Shown in pieces: positions 54,705-63,933 of a stretch of 64,000 nt of DNA. Made by a program: the position numbers and the translations under genes. Every line of letters starts with the position of its first letter. Position 1 is the stretch's first letter. The stretch spans positions 62,001 through 126,000 of the forward strand of contig NZ_JAIUMR010000003.1 in NCBI RefSeq assembly GCF_022565475.1, written 5' to 3'. This stretch comes from Aliidiomarina sp. Its GTDB lineage: Bacteria; Pseudomonadota; Gammaproteobacteria; Enterobacterales; Alteromonadaceae. The notes under the pieces are model-generated. The model was not told where the DNA came from. It was given only the letters and a program-made list of their open reading frames with translations, and did not search any database.

Positions 54705-56357
54705 CTAAGCGAAAACGTTGACGCGACCTGGACCGACCGCCAGATCTGCAGCCAAAACTGATTCAGACTTGCTGTTATTATCGGCCAATGCTTCTGATTC
54801 TAAACGATGCGCTTGTGGATTACTTTGACTTTGTTCTTGATGTTGATCGTTAGCGCCATGGTCACGTACCGAACTTTGGCTTAGTTCGATACCCTGTTCA
54901 GCGAGAATCTCACGTAATTGCGGTAATGCTTGCTCGACGGCTTGGCGAACCTGATTGTGGCCTGACACAAATTGTAACTGCGCCGATTGGTCTTCAATCT
55001 TCATACTAATCATTAACGGACCAAGTTCGGCCGGGTGCAAACGTAAGCGAACGGTTTGGTCATTTTGCACACGCATGTTGACGATCTGCTGGGCTTGTTC
55101 ACTGACTTGCTGACTGAGCTGAGCTTGCCATGCTGGCGTCGCCAAAGGTGCGCTCAACGTGGTCGTTGGCGTTGGAGCTGCGCTCACAGTTTGCATGGGC
55201 GCTATGTTCGGTTCACTTGCACCGGTTGTCGCTGGAATGATGTTTGCTTCTGCGGCGACGCCATTCGCCGCGACAAAACTGGTTTGCGGCGCTTGTTGGG
55301 CGACGGTGGCAGAAATCAATGGTTCCGCGGTAGCCGAAAGTGTGTTCGCAAGTGGGCGAACCCAGGTTGTATCGCCAGTTTGAATTTCTTGCGTCATCGT
55401 TGCGATGGCCGCCGATGCTGCTGGCGCCTCACGCAATCGCGCCGACTGCGCCAGAGAGCTTTCGATCCGGGCTAACATGTCTGCTGGCTGATGCGCTTGT
55501 TTTAACAGCGCTTGCGGCAGTGGCTGCGTCGTTTCTACGGTGAGACGACTTCGTTGCGTGGCTTCAACCCCGGCGCGAATCGGTTGTGGCTGTGCCGGTT
55601 GCGTTTGCTTTAACAACTCTTGCGGCAGTGGCTGTGTCGCTTCGACGGTGAGACGACTTGGCTGCGTGGTTTCAGCCCCAGCCCGAGGCGGCTGTGCCGG
55701 TTGCGCTTGTTTTAACAGCTCTTGCGGCAGTGGCTGCGTCGTTTCGACGGTGAGACGACTTGGCTGCGTGGCTTCAACCCCAGCGCGAATCGGTTGTGGC
55801 TGTGCCGTCTCTGCCCGCTTGCGTAAATCTTGCTCGATTGGTTGGGGAGCATCTGCGTTTGCACGAATGGGCTGGGGACTTGCAGTGAGGACCTGCTTGC
55901 GCAAATCATCGGCCACATGAGGTTGAGTATTCTCGACGGTCAGTTGGCTAATTTGCGGATTGCCGTGCTCAGCGTGAACCATTGCCGATTGTGCAGCTGG
56001 CTGCAGCGGCGCTGTCGATGCATCGTCAAGTCCGACGAAACGGAGATCTTCTGGCAAGTCCGCAGATACTTCAGCCGCAGATTGTTGCGCGTCTAAATCA
56101 AAGAACGTAGGTGACGGCGCGGCTGTTGACTGAGTTTGCGACAACACCGCGGCAATTTCTTCAGCAACAGGTGTTGGCAGCAGGGCTGCAGATACGGGCT
56201 GGTTTGCATCGATCGGACCACCAACATAGCGCTGTTTTAGAACTTGCGAAAATGGTACTTGAGCAGGCACATCAGAGGCACCTAATGACAGTGGTTTCCC
56301 CGAACTTGTCGATTGCGCTGTACCTTGTTGAGGCAATGCCAATAATAAATCAAACAT
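54705..56357 (-). CDS. fliK: Flagellar hook-length control protein FliK, repeat-expanded
   Basis: A 550-residue ruler protein (E. coli 405). The C-terminal substrate-switch domain is clear: MRVQNDQTVRLRLHPAELGP then LMISMKIEDQSAQLQFVSGH and VRQAVEQALPQLREILAEQG. The N-terminal and middle parts are Gln/Pro/Ala/Thr-rich. About residues 175-290 consist of tandem units with the core LTVETTQPLPQELLKQAQPA, and weaker units precede them. It lies 2 bp after fliJ. In FliK the ruler length sets hook length, so unit number should matter. Confidence 0.93.
   Translation of the reverse strand: MFDLLLALPQQGTAQSTSSGKPLSLGASDVPAQVPFSQVLKQRYVGGPIDANQPVSAALLPTPVAEEIAAVLSQTQSTAAPSPTFFDLDAQQSAAEVSADLPEDLRFVGLDDASTAPLQPAAQSAMVHAEHGNPQISQLTVENTQPHVADDLRKQVLTASPQPIRANADAPQPIEQDLRKRAETAQPQPIRAGVEATQPSRLTVETTQPLPQELLKQAQPAQPPRAGAETTQPSRLTVEATQPLPQELLKQTQPAQPQPIRAGVEATQRSRLTVETTQPLPQALLKQAHQPADMLARIESSLAQSARLREAPAASAAIATMTQEIQTGDTTWVRPLANTLSATAEPLISATVAQQAPQTSFVAANGVAAEANIIPATTGASEPNIAPMQTVSAAPTPTTTLSAPLATPAWQAQLSQQVSEQAQQIVNMRVQNDQTVRLRLHPAELGPLMISMKIEDQSAQLQFVSGHNQVRQAVEQALPQLREILAEQGIELSQSSVRDHGANDQHQEQSQSNPQAHRLESEALADNNSKSESVLAADLAVGPGRVNVFA
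55498..55830 (-). repeat. Tandem coding repeat in fliK, three near-identical units
   Basis: A DNA motif CTTGCGGCAG (plus strand) recurs at 55511, 55619 and 55721, giving periods of 108 and 102 bp (36 and 34 codons). The surrounding TGGCTG(C/T)GTC, ACGGTGAGACGACT and GCGCGAATCGGTTGTGGCTG segments are also shared. All periods are multiples of three, so gain or loss of a unit keeps the frame. Confidence 0.9.
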
Positions 56358-56359
56358 AA

Positions 56360-56827
56360 TTAATCCTCACCTTCGGAGCGAACAAGGGAAAGGCCGCCCC
56401 GTACAAATCGCTGATTGGCAAACTCGTCGGTTTGCTGCTGTTCTTTACGCGACTCTCGAAGACGCAACTCGCTCGCACGACGCTCATTTAACGTCGTAAA
56501 TGACGAGAGTTTTTTCTGTTGTTGTTGCCAGCTTTTCTGGGTGTGTAACACTTTTTGATTTTGCTGCTGTAAAGCTCGACTTGCTTGTTGAATAGAATCG
56601 TCTAGGGACATCAGAAACTGCCGGTAATTTTGCAGAGTGACAGGGTCAATGCCCTCAACTAATAAGCGTTGTAATTGGCTCGCATACTCAGCACGATAAT
56701 TCATCAACACTTCTTGTTGTTGCTCGATTTGTTGCTGACTTTTGCGCTCATTCGCCAACAACATGCCGGCTTTGTCTCGCGCTTCACGCGCTAAATCTGT
56801 CAGTGTATCAAGTGCGGTCGCTGCCAT
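56360..56827 (-). CDS. fliJ: Flagellar export protein FliJ
   Basis: A 155-residue, fully helical protein expected to form an antiparallel coiled coil (EARDKAGMLLANERKSQQQI, RRASELRLRESRKEQQQTDE). Known role: rotor-like stalk between the FliI hexamer and FlhA, and escort for chaperones. Family identity is low; position directly after fliI (1-nt overlap, TAATG) and size support it. Confidence 0.92.
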   Translation of the reverse strand: MAATALDTLTDLAREARDKAGMLLANERKSQQQIEQQQEVLMNYRAEYASQLQRLLVEGIDPVTLQNYRQFLMSLDDSIQQASRALQQQNQKVLHTQKSWQQQQKKLSSFTTLNERRASELRLRESRKEQQQTDEFANQRFVRGGLSLVRSEGED

Positions 56828-58218
56828 TATTGCATTCCTCCAATCACCTGAGCGAGTGCGTCAAGCGAACTCGCTTGATCGGCGCCCTCGGTATGTCCCT
56901 GCTGTAAAAATGCTTCTAAACGCGGATAAATATTGACGGCTTGATCCAGTAGTGGATCGTGTCCAGGACTGTATGCGCCGACACTAATCAAGTCGCGGTT
57001 ACGTTGATAAACAGAAAATAGTTTCTTAAATTTCTGTGCCTGTTGAATTTGGCTGTCGGGTACAACGGTGTTCATCACTCGACTGATTGATGACTCGACG
57101 TCAATCGCCGGATAATGACCTGACTCAGCTAAAGCGCGCGATAAAACAATATGTCCATCGAGTATAGCACGAGCACTGTCGGCAATTGGATCTTGTTGAT
57201 CATCGCCCTCAGTGAGGACGGTATAAAATGCCGTAATTGAGCCGCCACCCGCAGGGCCGTTACCCGCGCGCTCGACAAGAGCCGGTAATTTGGCAAATAC
57301 GGAAGGTGGATAACCTTTGGTTGCTGGTGGTTCACCAATCGCCAGAGCAATTTCCCGCTGGGCCATGGCGAAACGGGTAAGTGAGTCCATAATGAGTAAA
57401 ACATTCAAGCCTTGGTCGCGGAAATCTTCGGCAATGCGGGTGGCGTAGGATGCACCTTGCAAGCGTTGCAAAGGTGACGTGTCAGCTGGTGCTGCGACTA
57501 CAACTGCGCGCGCTAAACCTTCAGCGCCAAGGATGTTATTGATAAAATCTTGAACTTCGCGCCCACGCTCACCAATCAAGCCAACAACAATCACGTCAGC
57601 CGTAGTAAAACGAGCCATCATACCCAATAGGACGGACTTCCCGACACCAGAGCCGGCGAACAAGCCCATGCGTTGGCCGCGGCCGACCGTTAACAATGAA
57701 TTAATGGCACGAATGCCGACGTCAATGGACGACTCGATGGGGGCGCGTAACATGGGGTTCAACACTTTTGTGGTGAGTGGAGCGAAGCGAGAATCCGTAA
57801 TGGGCCCCCGGTTATCTAACGGCTGACCACTGCCGTCGACAACGCGACCAAGTAAACCTCGGCCCATGGGGAACCGCCGCCCCTCAAATTGGCCACTACT
57901 TTGTAGCGGCAGCACGCGCGCACCCGGTTTTAAGCCATGAATTTCTTCCAGCGGCATTAAAAATGAACGATCTCCAGCGAAACCAACAACTTCTGCTTCA
58001 CAAAACGTTGATTCACCGTGCGGGGACGTATTAACTTCGACACGACAAGCACTACCGACAGGCAACTCGAGACCGACCACTTCAATGACCATGCCAGTTG
58101 CGCGAACCGCACGACCACTATGCGTAATAGTTGTGGTATTTTGCACACGACCACGCACTTTCTGGAGTACTTGGCTCCAGTTCTGTTGGCGATTTTCAGT
58201 CGTCTGCATCGCACTCAT
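56827..58218 (-). CDS. fliI: Flagellum-specific ATP synthase FliI
   Basis: A 463-residue F1-beta-like ATPase. Walker A is [18 protein letters not shown] near residue 185, Walker [18 protein letters not shown] near 275, and the T3SS-ATPase signature [17 protein letters not shown] near 320. It powers chaperone release and export at the flagellar base. It overlaps the fliH stop by 4 nt. The first ATG (58218) and an ATG three codons later are both plausible starts. Confidence 0.97.
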   Translation of the reverse strand: MSAMQTTENRQQNWSQVLQKVRGRVQNTTTITHSGRAVRATGMVIEVVGLELPVGSACRVEVNTSPHGESTFCEAEVVGFAGDRSFLMPLEEIHGLKPGARVLPLQSSGQFEGRRFPMGRGLLGRVVDGSGQPLDNRGPITDSRFAPLTTKVLNPMLRAPIESSIDVGIRAINSLLTVGRGQRMGLFAGSGVGKSVLLGMMARFTTADVIVVGLIGERGREVQDFINNILGAEGLARAVVVAAPADTSPLQRLQGASYATRIAEDFRDQGLNVLLIMDSLTRFAMAQREIALAIGEPPATKGYPPSVFAKLPALVERAGNGPAGGGSITAFYTVLTEGDDQQDPIADSARAILDGHIVLSRALAESGHYPAIDVESSISRVMNTVVPDSQIQQAQKFKKLFSVYQRNRDLISVGAYSPGHDPLLDQAVNIYPRLEAFLQQGHTEGADQASSLDALAQVIGGMQ

Positions 58219-58994
58219 TTCGAGTCAACCTCACGTTTCCGCATCTGCTCTTGAATGGCTTGTACGCGTGACTCCCAAGTTGCATCACGCTCGCCGAGTT
58301 TACTGCTCACTTTGCAGCCGCCGGGAGTAATGCGTTCATCGACCATCATTTTCCAGCCATGCTGCTTTAGATCATCGTGTAAATGTACTTGCACCAATGC
58401 ATGGTCATCCGGATGCAAAATCAGCATGGCTTTGTCATTGAAAGGTGATTCGTCGTGGAGCAATTCGCGCACCAGCTCGACGATATGCTCTGGGTTTTCA
58501 GCAACGTTCTGACGAGCAAGTTCCGTTCCGACGGTGATTGCCAATTCGACGAGTTGATCAGCCACTTCGGTGTCTGCCAATGCCAGTGCCTGGCTAAATT
58601 GCTGAGCGAGCTGCTGCAGTGGCTCAACGGCGGCAGCAATTTTCGCTTCCTTCTCGGCTTCAACCGCAGCCTTTGCTTCGCGCGCGCCGTCGCTATAACC
58701 CGCTTCATGGCCAGCCTTATAACCTTCAGCGTGGCCCTGTTCCCATGCTTCTTGGCGAGCTTGCTCTTTTAATGCTGCAAGTTCGGCATCGCGAACGAAG
58801 CGACCTTCGTGCTTGGACTCACTCGCTTGCGGAGAACTAGCTTGAGCAAGCTTGGCCTTTAAGGAGTCGAGCGACCAGCGCTGCCAATCGTCGCCATCAT
58901 AAATCGGTGTTGCGTGATCATTTTCAGCAATCGACATGGCTTGATGATCAGCGTCCACCTTTTTCAAACTTTTTGGCGAGAATGGCTTAAACAT
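58215..58994 (-). CDS. fliH: Flagellar assembly protein FliH
   Basis: A 259-residue stator-like partner that anchors FliI to FliN and FlhA. The middle has GxxxG-type repeats in a helix ([20 protein letters not shown]), as in FliH, and the C-terminal domain contains [20 protein letters not shown] followed by [18 protein letters not shown]. It overlaps the fliG stop by 8 nt. Confidence 0.95.
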   Translation of the reverse strand: MFKPFSPKSLKKVDADHQAMSIAENDHATPIYDGDDWQRWSLDSLKAKLAQASSPQASESKHEGRFVRDAELAALKEQARQEAWEQGHAEGYKAGHEAGYSDGAREAKAAVEAEKEAKIAAAVEPLQQLAQQFSQALALADTEVADQLVELAITVGTELARQNVAENPEHIVELVRELLHDESPFNDKAMLILHPDDHALVQVHLHDDLKQHGWKMMVDERITPGGCKVSSKLGERDATWESRVQAIQEQMRKREVDSK

Positions 58995-60012
58995 AGGTAT
59001 CGTCTCCGCTGCTTAACATAATCTCGCCTGAATCGGCCAGTCGGCGAGTGATTGCCAAAATTGCTTTCTGCTCGGTTTCCACTTGTGACAAGCGAACAGG
59101 TCCACGCGTTTCCATTTCTTCGCGCACCAATTGCGCCGCGCGTTGTGACATATTGCGGAGGAATTTGTCGACCAAGTCGGCTTCAGAGCCTTTGAGCGCA
59201 ATAACCAGTGAGTTGGTATCGATTTGCTTGAGAAGAACCTGAACACTGCGGTCGTCGAGCTCGATAAGGTTCTCGAATAGGAACATTTCGTCGACAATTT
59301 TGCTTGCCAATTCTTCGTTGAACGCACGAATATTTTCCAGCGCCGTATCTTCTTGGCTACCGTTAAGGAGGTTAAGAATTTCAGCGGCAGTGCGAATACC
59401 ACCCATTTTGCTGCGCTTAAGATTTTGACCGTCAAGCATGCCACCGAGGACTTCAGTCAATTCTTGCAAGGCAGCCGGTTGCACACCAGTGAAGGTCGCT
59501 ATGCGCAGCACGACGTCGTTACGCAGGCGTTCGTCGAACACTTCTAACACACCCGATGCTTGCTGGCGGTCGAGGTGAATCAGAATCGTCGCGATAATCT
59601 GTGGATGTTCATCGCGAATGAGTTCGGCGACTTCCTGCGAATCCATGAGATTTAAAGCATCAATACCGTAGTTTCCAGCTTTTTGATCAAGCACGTCTTC
59701 AATGAGCGACGATGCTCGTTCGCTACCTAGGGCCTTGGTGAGGACAGAGCGAATGTAGCCGTCGTATTCGTCAACTGGCGGCATCTCTTCAAATTCGGCG
59801 TGAAATTGCTCAAGCACCCACTTAATTTCGTCACGAGAAACATTCTGCAGCGTCGTCATTTCTTTACTGATTTTCTGAATCTGCTGTGGAGTAAAATGCT
59901 TAAATACGTCCACAGCTGTATCTTCGTCGAGTGACAACAGTAAAATTGCACCTTTGCGGATGCCCGTCATGTTGGCGATTTTTTCTTGCGTCGCTGCATT
60001 AATCTCGGACAT
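58987..60012 (-). CDS. fliG: Flagellar motor switch protein FliG
   Basis: A 341-residue C-ring protein that couples stators to rotation. N-terminal GAILLLSLDEDTAVDVFKHF, the middle EHPQIIATILIHLDRQQASG and the C-terminal torque helix FENLIELDDRSVQVLLKQID, with its charged residues, are intact. I choose the ATG at 60012, 5 nt after GGAGGA; an ATG at 60018 lies against that site. The gene overlaps the fliF stop by 14 nt. Confidence 0.96.
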   Translation of the reverse strand: MSEINAATQEKIANMTGIRKGAILLLSLDEDTAVDVFKHFTPQQIQKISKEMTTLQNVSRDEIKWVLEQFHAEFEEMPPVDEYDGYIRSVLTKALGSERASSLIEDVLDQKAGNYGIDALNLMDSQEVAELIRDEHPQIIATILIHLDRQQASGVLEVFDERLRNDVVLRIATFTGVQPAALQELTEVLGGMLDGQNLKRSKMGGIRTAAEILNLLNGSQEDTALENIRAFNEELASKIVDEMFLFENLIELDDRSVQVLLKQIDTNSLVIALKGSEADLVDKFLRNMSQRAAQLVREEMETRGPVRLSQVETEQKAILAITRRLADSGEIMLSSGDDTYV

Positions 60013-61762
60013 GATCATCCTCCGCTAACCAATTCTGTACGACTCGTGCAACCTGACGAGGCTTCTGACGTGCAACTTCTTGTGTCTTCTTCAGCGCGTT
60101 CTCGTAAGCGCGGGTATCTTTCTTCTTCGGCCAGTTGAAGGTCATTTCTTCAACATCGGCGTCCTTTTCAGCCTCTTCGTTTTCGTCGTCATCGCCAACA
60201 ATAGCTCTCAGGCGGCCACGTTTCGCGGTTAGATCTTCGATATCTTCGTCATCAGTTTCAGCCGCTTCTTTGCTACGAACTTTTTCAATGGTACCAAACC
60301 GTTTTCTGAGGATTGGGCGAAGAATCAATAGGTAGAATAACAGGATACCTAACCCAGCGAGGAAATACCGCGTGGCTTGCACAAGGAGAGCCTGCATCTC
60401 CGGCTCTTGCCACCATTCGCGCTGAATAAAGGCTGGCGTGCTGTCTTCGACGAACGCACTGTTGACGATTTCGAGTTGGTCGCCACGCTCATTACTAAAG
60501 CCCATGGCTTGACGAACGAGACGGTCGATACGATCAATCTCTTCCGGTGCCAATGGAATCAAAATCGACTCGCCTTCTTCGTTGAATCCATTGCGGTAAT
60601 TCACCACTACTGCAGCAGATAAACGCTGTAACCGACCACGCTGATGCTGAATATGGGCAATATTCCGATCCACTTCATAATTGACAATGTTGTCTTGGCG
60701 CACGTTGCTTGGATTTGCCGCCGCTTCGCCTTGAACCTCAACACCTGCTTCAGTTTCAATCGGTGCAGTGACGACACCCGGTGGGGTGTTGCTGAGCGCA
60801 CCCGGAACACCGCCGGTGTTTTCACCATTGCGTTGATAAGACAAATTACTTTGAATGCTACGGACAGCCGCAGATTCAGGGGTCTGGTTCGGGGTATAAC
60901 GCTCCGACGTTTCTTCGATGCGTGAAAAATCAATTTGCGCCACAACCTGCGCTTTGACATTCTCACGACCGAGAATAGGCGCCAGAATATCTTCAATGCG
61001 ACGTTGGAAATTACGCTCAACTTCTTGGGTGTAAGTGAGCTCGGTCCCGGTAAGGTCCGACTTTTGACCGTTGGTTGACAGTAAGTTGCCGTGCTGATCA
61101 ACAACAGTAACATTGTCAGCCGTAAGTTCTGGCACCGAGCTGGCAACCATGTGGACAATGGCGGTTACTTGACCTTCACCGAGGACACGACCGGCATGCA
61201 GGCTTAATACCACAGAGGCTTTTGCTGGCTCACGTTCGCGCACAAAGACTGACGGTTTGGCCATGGCTAAATGAACTCGGGCACGGTGCACCGGCCCTAA
61301 TGATTCCATAGAACTGGCTAATTCACCTTCGAGCGCCCGCTGGAAATTGACTTGTTCCGCAAACTGACTGATCCCGAAGGCTTGGTTGTCCATCAGACTA
61401 AAACCAACGTTGCCACCCGCAGGAAGTCCTTGTTCCGCCATGCTTAAACGGACGCGATGCACCTGATTACCTGGAATCATAATGCTGCTGCCGCCGGCGG
61501 TTAATTGATACGGAATACGTTGGCTTTCGAGTTCGCTGACAATGCGACCGCCATCCGCTTCCGATAAATTCGAGTATAAAACGCGATATTCAGGGGTCGT
61601 CGCCCACATAATCAGGGCGACAACGACAGCAATGAATGCCGCGCCACCGATCAGTAGTGGAAGCAAAGCATTACTGCGCAACAACCCCATCGCTTTGTCG
61701 ATGGTGGGATTGGTGCTTGGCGCCAGAGTGCCTTGGGCTTGTTGATTTACCGTTGTTTCCAT
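59999..61762 (-). CDS. fliF: Flagellar MS-ring protein FliF
   Basis: A 587-residue protein with two membrane helices (about 37-58, LLIGGAAFIAVVVALIMWAT, and about 455-477) around a large periplasmic region with ring-building motifs (RVLYSNLSEADGGRIVSELE, NVGFSLMDNQAFGISQFAEQ and VHLAMAKPSVFVREREPAKA). The acidic C-terminal tail ends with the FliG-binding segment (ARVVQNWLAEDDHVRD). It heads the minus-strand block fliFGHIJKLMNOPQR; fliE, normally upstream in the same operon, is divergent. Confidence 0.96.
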   Translation of the reverse strand: METTVNQQAQGTLAPSTNPTIDKAMGLLRSNALLPLLIGGAAFIAVVVALIMWATTPEYRVLYSNLSEADGGRIVSELESQRIPYQLTAGGSSIMIPGNQVHRVRLSMAEQGLPAGGNVGFSLMDNQAFGISQFAEQVNFQRALEGELASSMESLGPVHRARVHLAMAKPSVFVREREPAKASVVLSLHAGRVLGEGQVTAIVHMVASSVPELTADNVTVVDQHGNLLSTNGQKSDLTGTELTYTQEVERNFQRRIEDILAPILGRENVKAQVVAQIDFSRIEETSERYTPNQTPESAAVRSIQSNLSYQRNGENTGGVPGALSNTPPGVVTAPIETEAGVEVQGEAAANPSNVRQDNIVNYEVDRNIAHIQHQRGRLQRLSAAVVVNYRNGFNEEGESILIPLAPEEIDRIDRLVRQAMGFSNERGDQLEIVNSAFVEDSTPAFIQREWWQEPEMQALLVQATRYFLAGLGILLFYLLILRPILRKRFGTIEKVRSKEAAETDDEDIEDLTAKRGRLRAIVGDDDENEEAEKDADVEEMTFNWPKKKDTRAYENALKKTQEVARQKPRQVARVVQNWLAEDDHVRD

Positions 61763-61993
61763 GAATTCATCACGTCTTTGTTGCTTACGGGTGTATTAGG
61801 TTCGATACCGAAAACCTCAATAGAGGCTTTTTTAGTGCTTGCCATTATGACGAGGCGAGTGCAAATCAAAGCGCCAAATAAGCCGCTTTTTTTGCGTTAT
61901 TTAGACCTTTTGTTGAAATGGCGAGCTGCTAGTCTATGCAACATTGATAAAACCGACTCATAACACGAGTGAATGGAAAAGAGAGGAAGCACG

Positions 61994-62326
61994 ATGAGTG
62001 TCTCTGGAATTCAAGCCGCCTTGCAGCAAATGCAGACCTTGCAAACCCAAGCGACAGGCCAAAAGCCAAACGTTGCGGCCGCTGCGCAACTCGAGAAACC
62101 GCAGGGTAGCTTTGCAACGGAACTTAAAGCATCAATTAATCGCATTAACGAATTGCAGCAAAACTCAGCTGCAAAAACTCAAGCCTTTCAGCTTGGTGAC
62201 CCGAGCGTACAACTCAATGATGTGATGGTCGATGCGCAAAAAGCGTCGCTCGCTTTTGAAATGGGTGTGCAGGTGCGTAACCGTTTAGTGAATGCGTATA
62301 AAGAAGTCATGAATATGAATGTCTAG
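61994..62326 (+). CDS. fliE: Flagellar hook-basal body protein FliE
   Basis: A 110-residue adaptor between MS-ring and rod. It matches E. coli FliE: GIQAALQQMQTLQ, FATELKASINRINELQQNSA, QLNDVMVDAQKASLAFEMGV and QVRNRLVNAYKEVMNMNV. I start at the ATG at 61994 with AGAGGA 6 nt upstream; an in-frame ATG at 61973 is upstream of that site. It is monocistronic, divergent from fliF, and closed by a terminator. Confidence 0.95.
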   Translation: MSVSGIQAALQQMQTLQTQATGQKPNVAAAAQLEKPQGSFATELKASINRINELQQNSAAKTQAFQLGDPSVQLNDVMVDAQKASLAFEMGVQVRNRLVNAYKEVMNMNV

Positions 62327-62345
62327 TGCTTGCATTGAAGCACGC

Positions 62346-62372
62346 AAAAAAGGGAGGAAAACCTCCCTTTTT
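62346..62372. terminator. Bidirectional terminator between fliE and flaG
   Basis: AAAAAGGGAGG and CCTCCCTTTTT form an 11-bp stem with an AAAA loop, with A and T runs on either side, serving the two convergent genes. Confidence 0.88.
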
Positions 62373-62388
62373 CGATCGTATAGGCGGC

Positions 62389-62736
62389 TTAGGCTTCGCC
62401 GTTGATCAAGACACCGCGTAAGTCATTGAGCTGTTGAGCTGCTCGTAAAACCTCTTCCGACGGAATTTGGCGAATGACATCGCCAGATTTGGTGTCAACA
62501 ATCTGCACAACCACGGGTTCGCCGTCGGAAATCTGGAATTGAACACCGTAGGGGTTCAACACTTCATTGATTTGCTGCAACGGTGGTACCAGCTGCTCGG
62601 CAGTCATTTTTTGTGCAGCCGTCTCATTGCCTTTGGTGGCAGGCAAATGTTGCATGACCTTTTCAGCGCGTTGTTTCTCAGACGCAGCGAACGAAGCCGC
62701 CCAATTACCTGAGAGTTCACTAATTGGCGTAGTCAT
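62389..62736 (-). CDS. flaG: FlaG family flagellar protein
   Basis: A 115-residue protein. The C-terminal half has the FlaG signature VVVQIVDTKSGDVIRQIPSE followed by EVLRAAQQLNDLRG; the N-terminal half is polar. FlaG proteins influence filament length in polar flagellates and are usually next to flagellin and fliD. Here the gene is monocistronic, with its own sigma-28 promoter, and no flagellin is nearby in the window. Confidence 0.88.
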   Translation of the reverse strand: MTTPISELSGNWAASFAASEKQRAEKVMQHLPATKGNETAAQKMTAEQLVPPLQQINEVLNPYGVQFQISDGEPVVVQIVDTKSGDVIRQIPSEEVLRAAQQLNDLRGVLINGEA

Positions 62737-62790
62737 AGTGAGTCTTCCTATGCAATACGAATCTAATACATATTAGTCCGGATATTCTTT

Positions 62791-62817
62791 TTATCGGACT
62801 GTCTTTTAAAAACTTTA
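62791..62817 (-). promoter_or_regulatory. Sigma-28 (FliA) promoter for flaG
   Basis: Minus strand: TAAAGTTT (62810-62817), 11-nt spacer, TCCGATAA (62791-62798), 15/16 to the FliA consensus. The -10 lies 55 nt before the flaG ATG. Confidence 0.92.
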
Positions 62818-62909
62818 TAGCAAGATAAGATAAAACCAGCCATTTATTGTTAACTAAATGATTTTTATACTTAAAAAATGTACCTGCCGTATAGCAACTG
62901 ATGCCCTAA

Positions 62910-63812
62910 TTAAGGCAGCTCAGTTTTCTTGATCGTACTGTTTCTGACCGCTTCGCGATGGCTAATGTAAATTCCACTGGCAATAACCACTGCAGCACCC
63001 AATAGGACATACGCCCCAGGCCAATCGCCCCACAGTAAGTAGCCCAACGCTAACGCCCAAATCATTGCGGTGTATTCAAACGACGATAGCAACGACGGCG
63101 GTGCCATCCGATACGCTTCAGTAAGTAAGTACTGGGCGATAGCCCCTGACACGCCTAACCCAAACAGCCAAGGCATGTCCTGTAGCTGTACCGGCTGCCA
63201 ATCGAAAACTGCAATGAAGCCGCAGCCAAGACTCAGGCTTAGTACAAAAAAGAACATTAGCGACTCCGATGTTTCGCTGCGATGCATGTAACGGACCATC
63301 ACCATAATCAGCGCATAACCCAGCGTGGCTAACAGCCCGGTAATGACACCATAGGAAAAAAAGCCCATGGCGTTGGGGTTCAGCATAATCACGACACCAA
63401 TAAAGCCGACCGCGACAGCGCTGTAGCGATGAATGCCAACCTTTTCTTTCAACAGTGGCACAGACAATAGTGTAATCAGCAAGGGCGCGACAAAGAAAAT
63501 GGCATACGCGTTGGCTAAAGGCAGTTCGCGCAGGGTAATGACCGTTAAGGTAAGAAAGGCGATACTGACCACGCCGCGAACCACGTGTAAATGCCATTTG
63601 TTCGGCTTAATGCGCGGAAGCCGATTACTAATCACCAACCACAGCAAGACAAAAGGCAGCGACGTCGCGCCACGAAAGAAGGACACCTGCATCGCACTCA
63701 TGCGACTGGCTAGCTCTTTCATGGCCACGTCCATCAAGGCAAAGCAAAACACCGCGAGCACCATAAAAATGATACCGCGCCCAAGGCGTTCTTGTTGTGC
63801 GTGAGATTGCAT
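62910..63812 (-). CDS. EamA-family (DMT) transporter
   Basis: A 300-residue protein with ten helices in two EamA repeats (about 12-140 and 150-285): GIIFMVLAVFCFALMDVAMK, ELPLANAYAIFFVAPLLITL and LLSSFEYTAMIWALALGYLL. This RhaT/SAM-carrier-like subgroup of DMT transporters has varied substrates; none can be assigned. It is transcribed alone on the minus strand, 173 bp beyond flaG's start with the flaG promoter between them, and is not evidently flagellar. Confidence 0.88.
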   Translation of the reverse strand: MQSHAQQERLGRGIIFMVLAVFCFALMDVAMKELASRMSAMQVSFFRGATSLPFVLLWLVISNRLPRIKPNKWHLHVVRGVVSIAFLTLTVITLRELPLANAYAIFFVAPLLITLLSVPLLKEKVGIHRYSAVAVGFIGVVIMLNPNAMGFFSYGVITGLLATLGYALIMVMVRYMHRSETSESLMFFFVLSLSLGCGFIAVFDWQPVQLQDMPWLFGLGVSGAIAQYLLTEAYRMAPPSLLSSFEYTAMIWALALGYLLWGDWPGAYVLLGAAVVIASGIYISHREAVRNSTIKKTELP

Positions 63813-63933
63813 GCCTTTCTGTGTCCTCGCTGAGTGTTTACGTCGATTATATCGACCGAACAGGGGAATACTAGTGCAGGCCCGAGACTTGTTATATGCT
63901 GCGGTAAAACAACCAACAAGGAAAAGCGTTTTT

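Noticed and set aside
61861-61877. Sigma-54-like promoter for fliF on the minus strand (TTGGCGC...TTTGC)
   Set aside because: GG and GC are separated by 11 nt rather than the strict 10, so it is not a reliable sigma-54 site.
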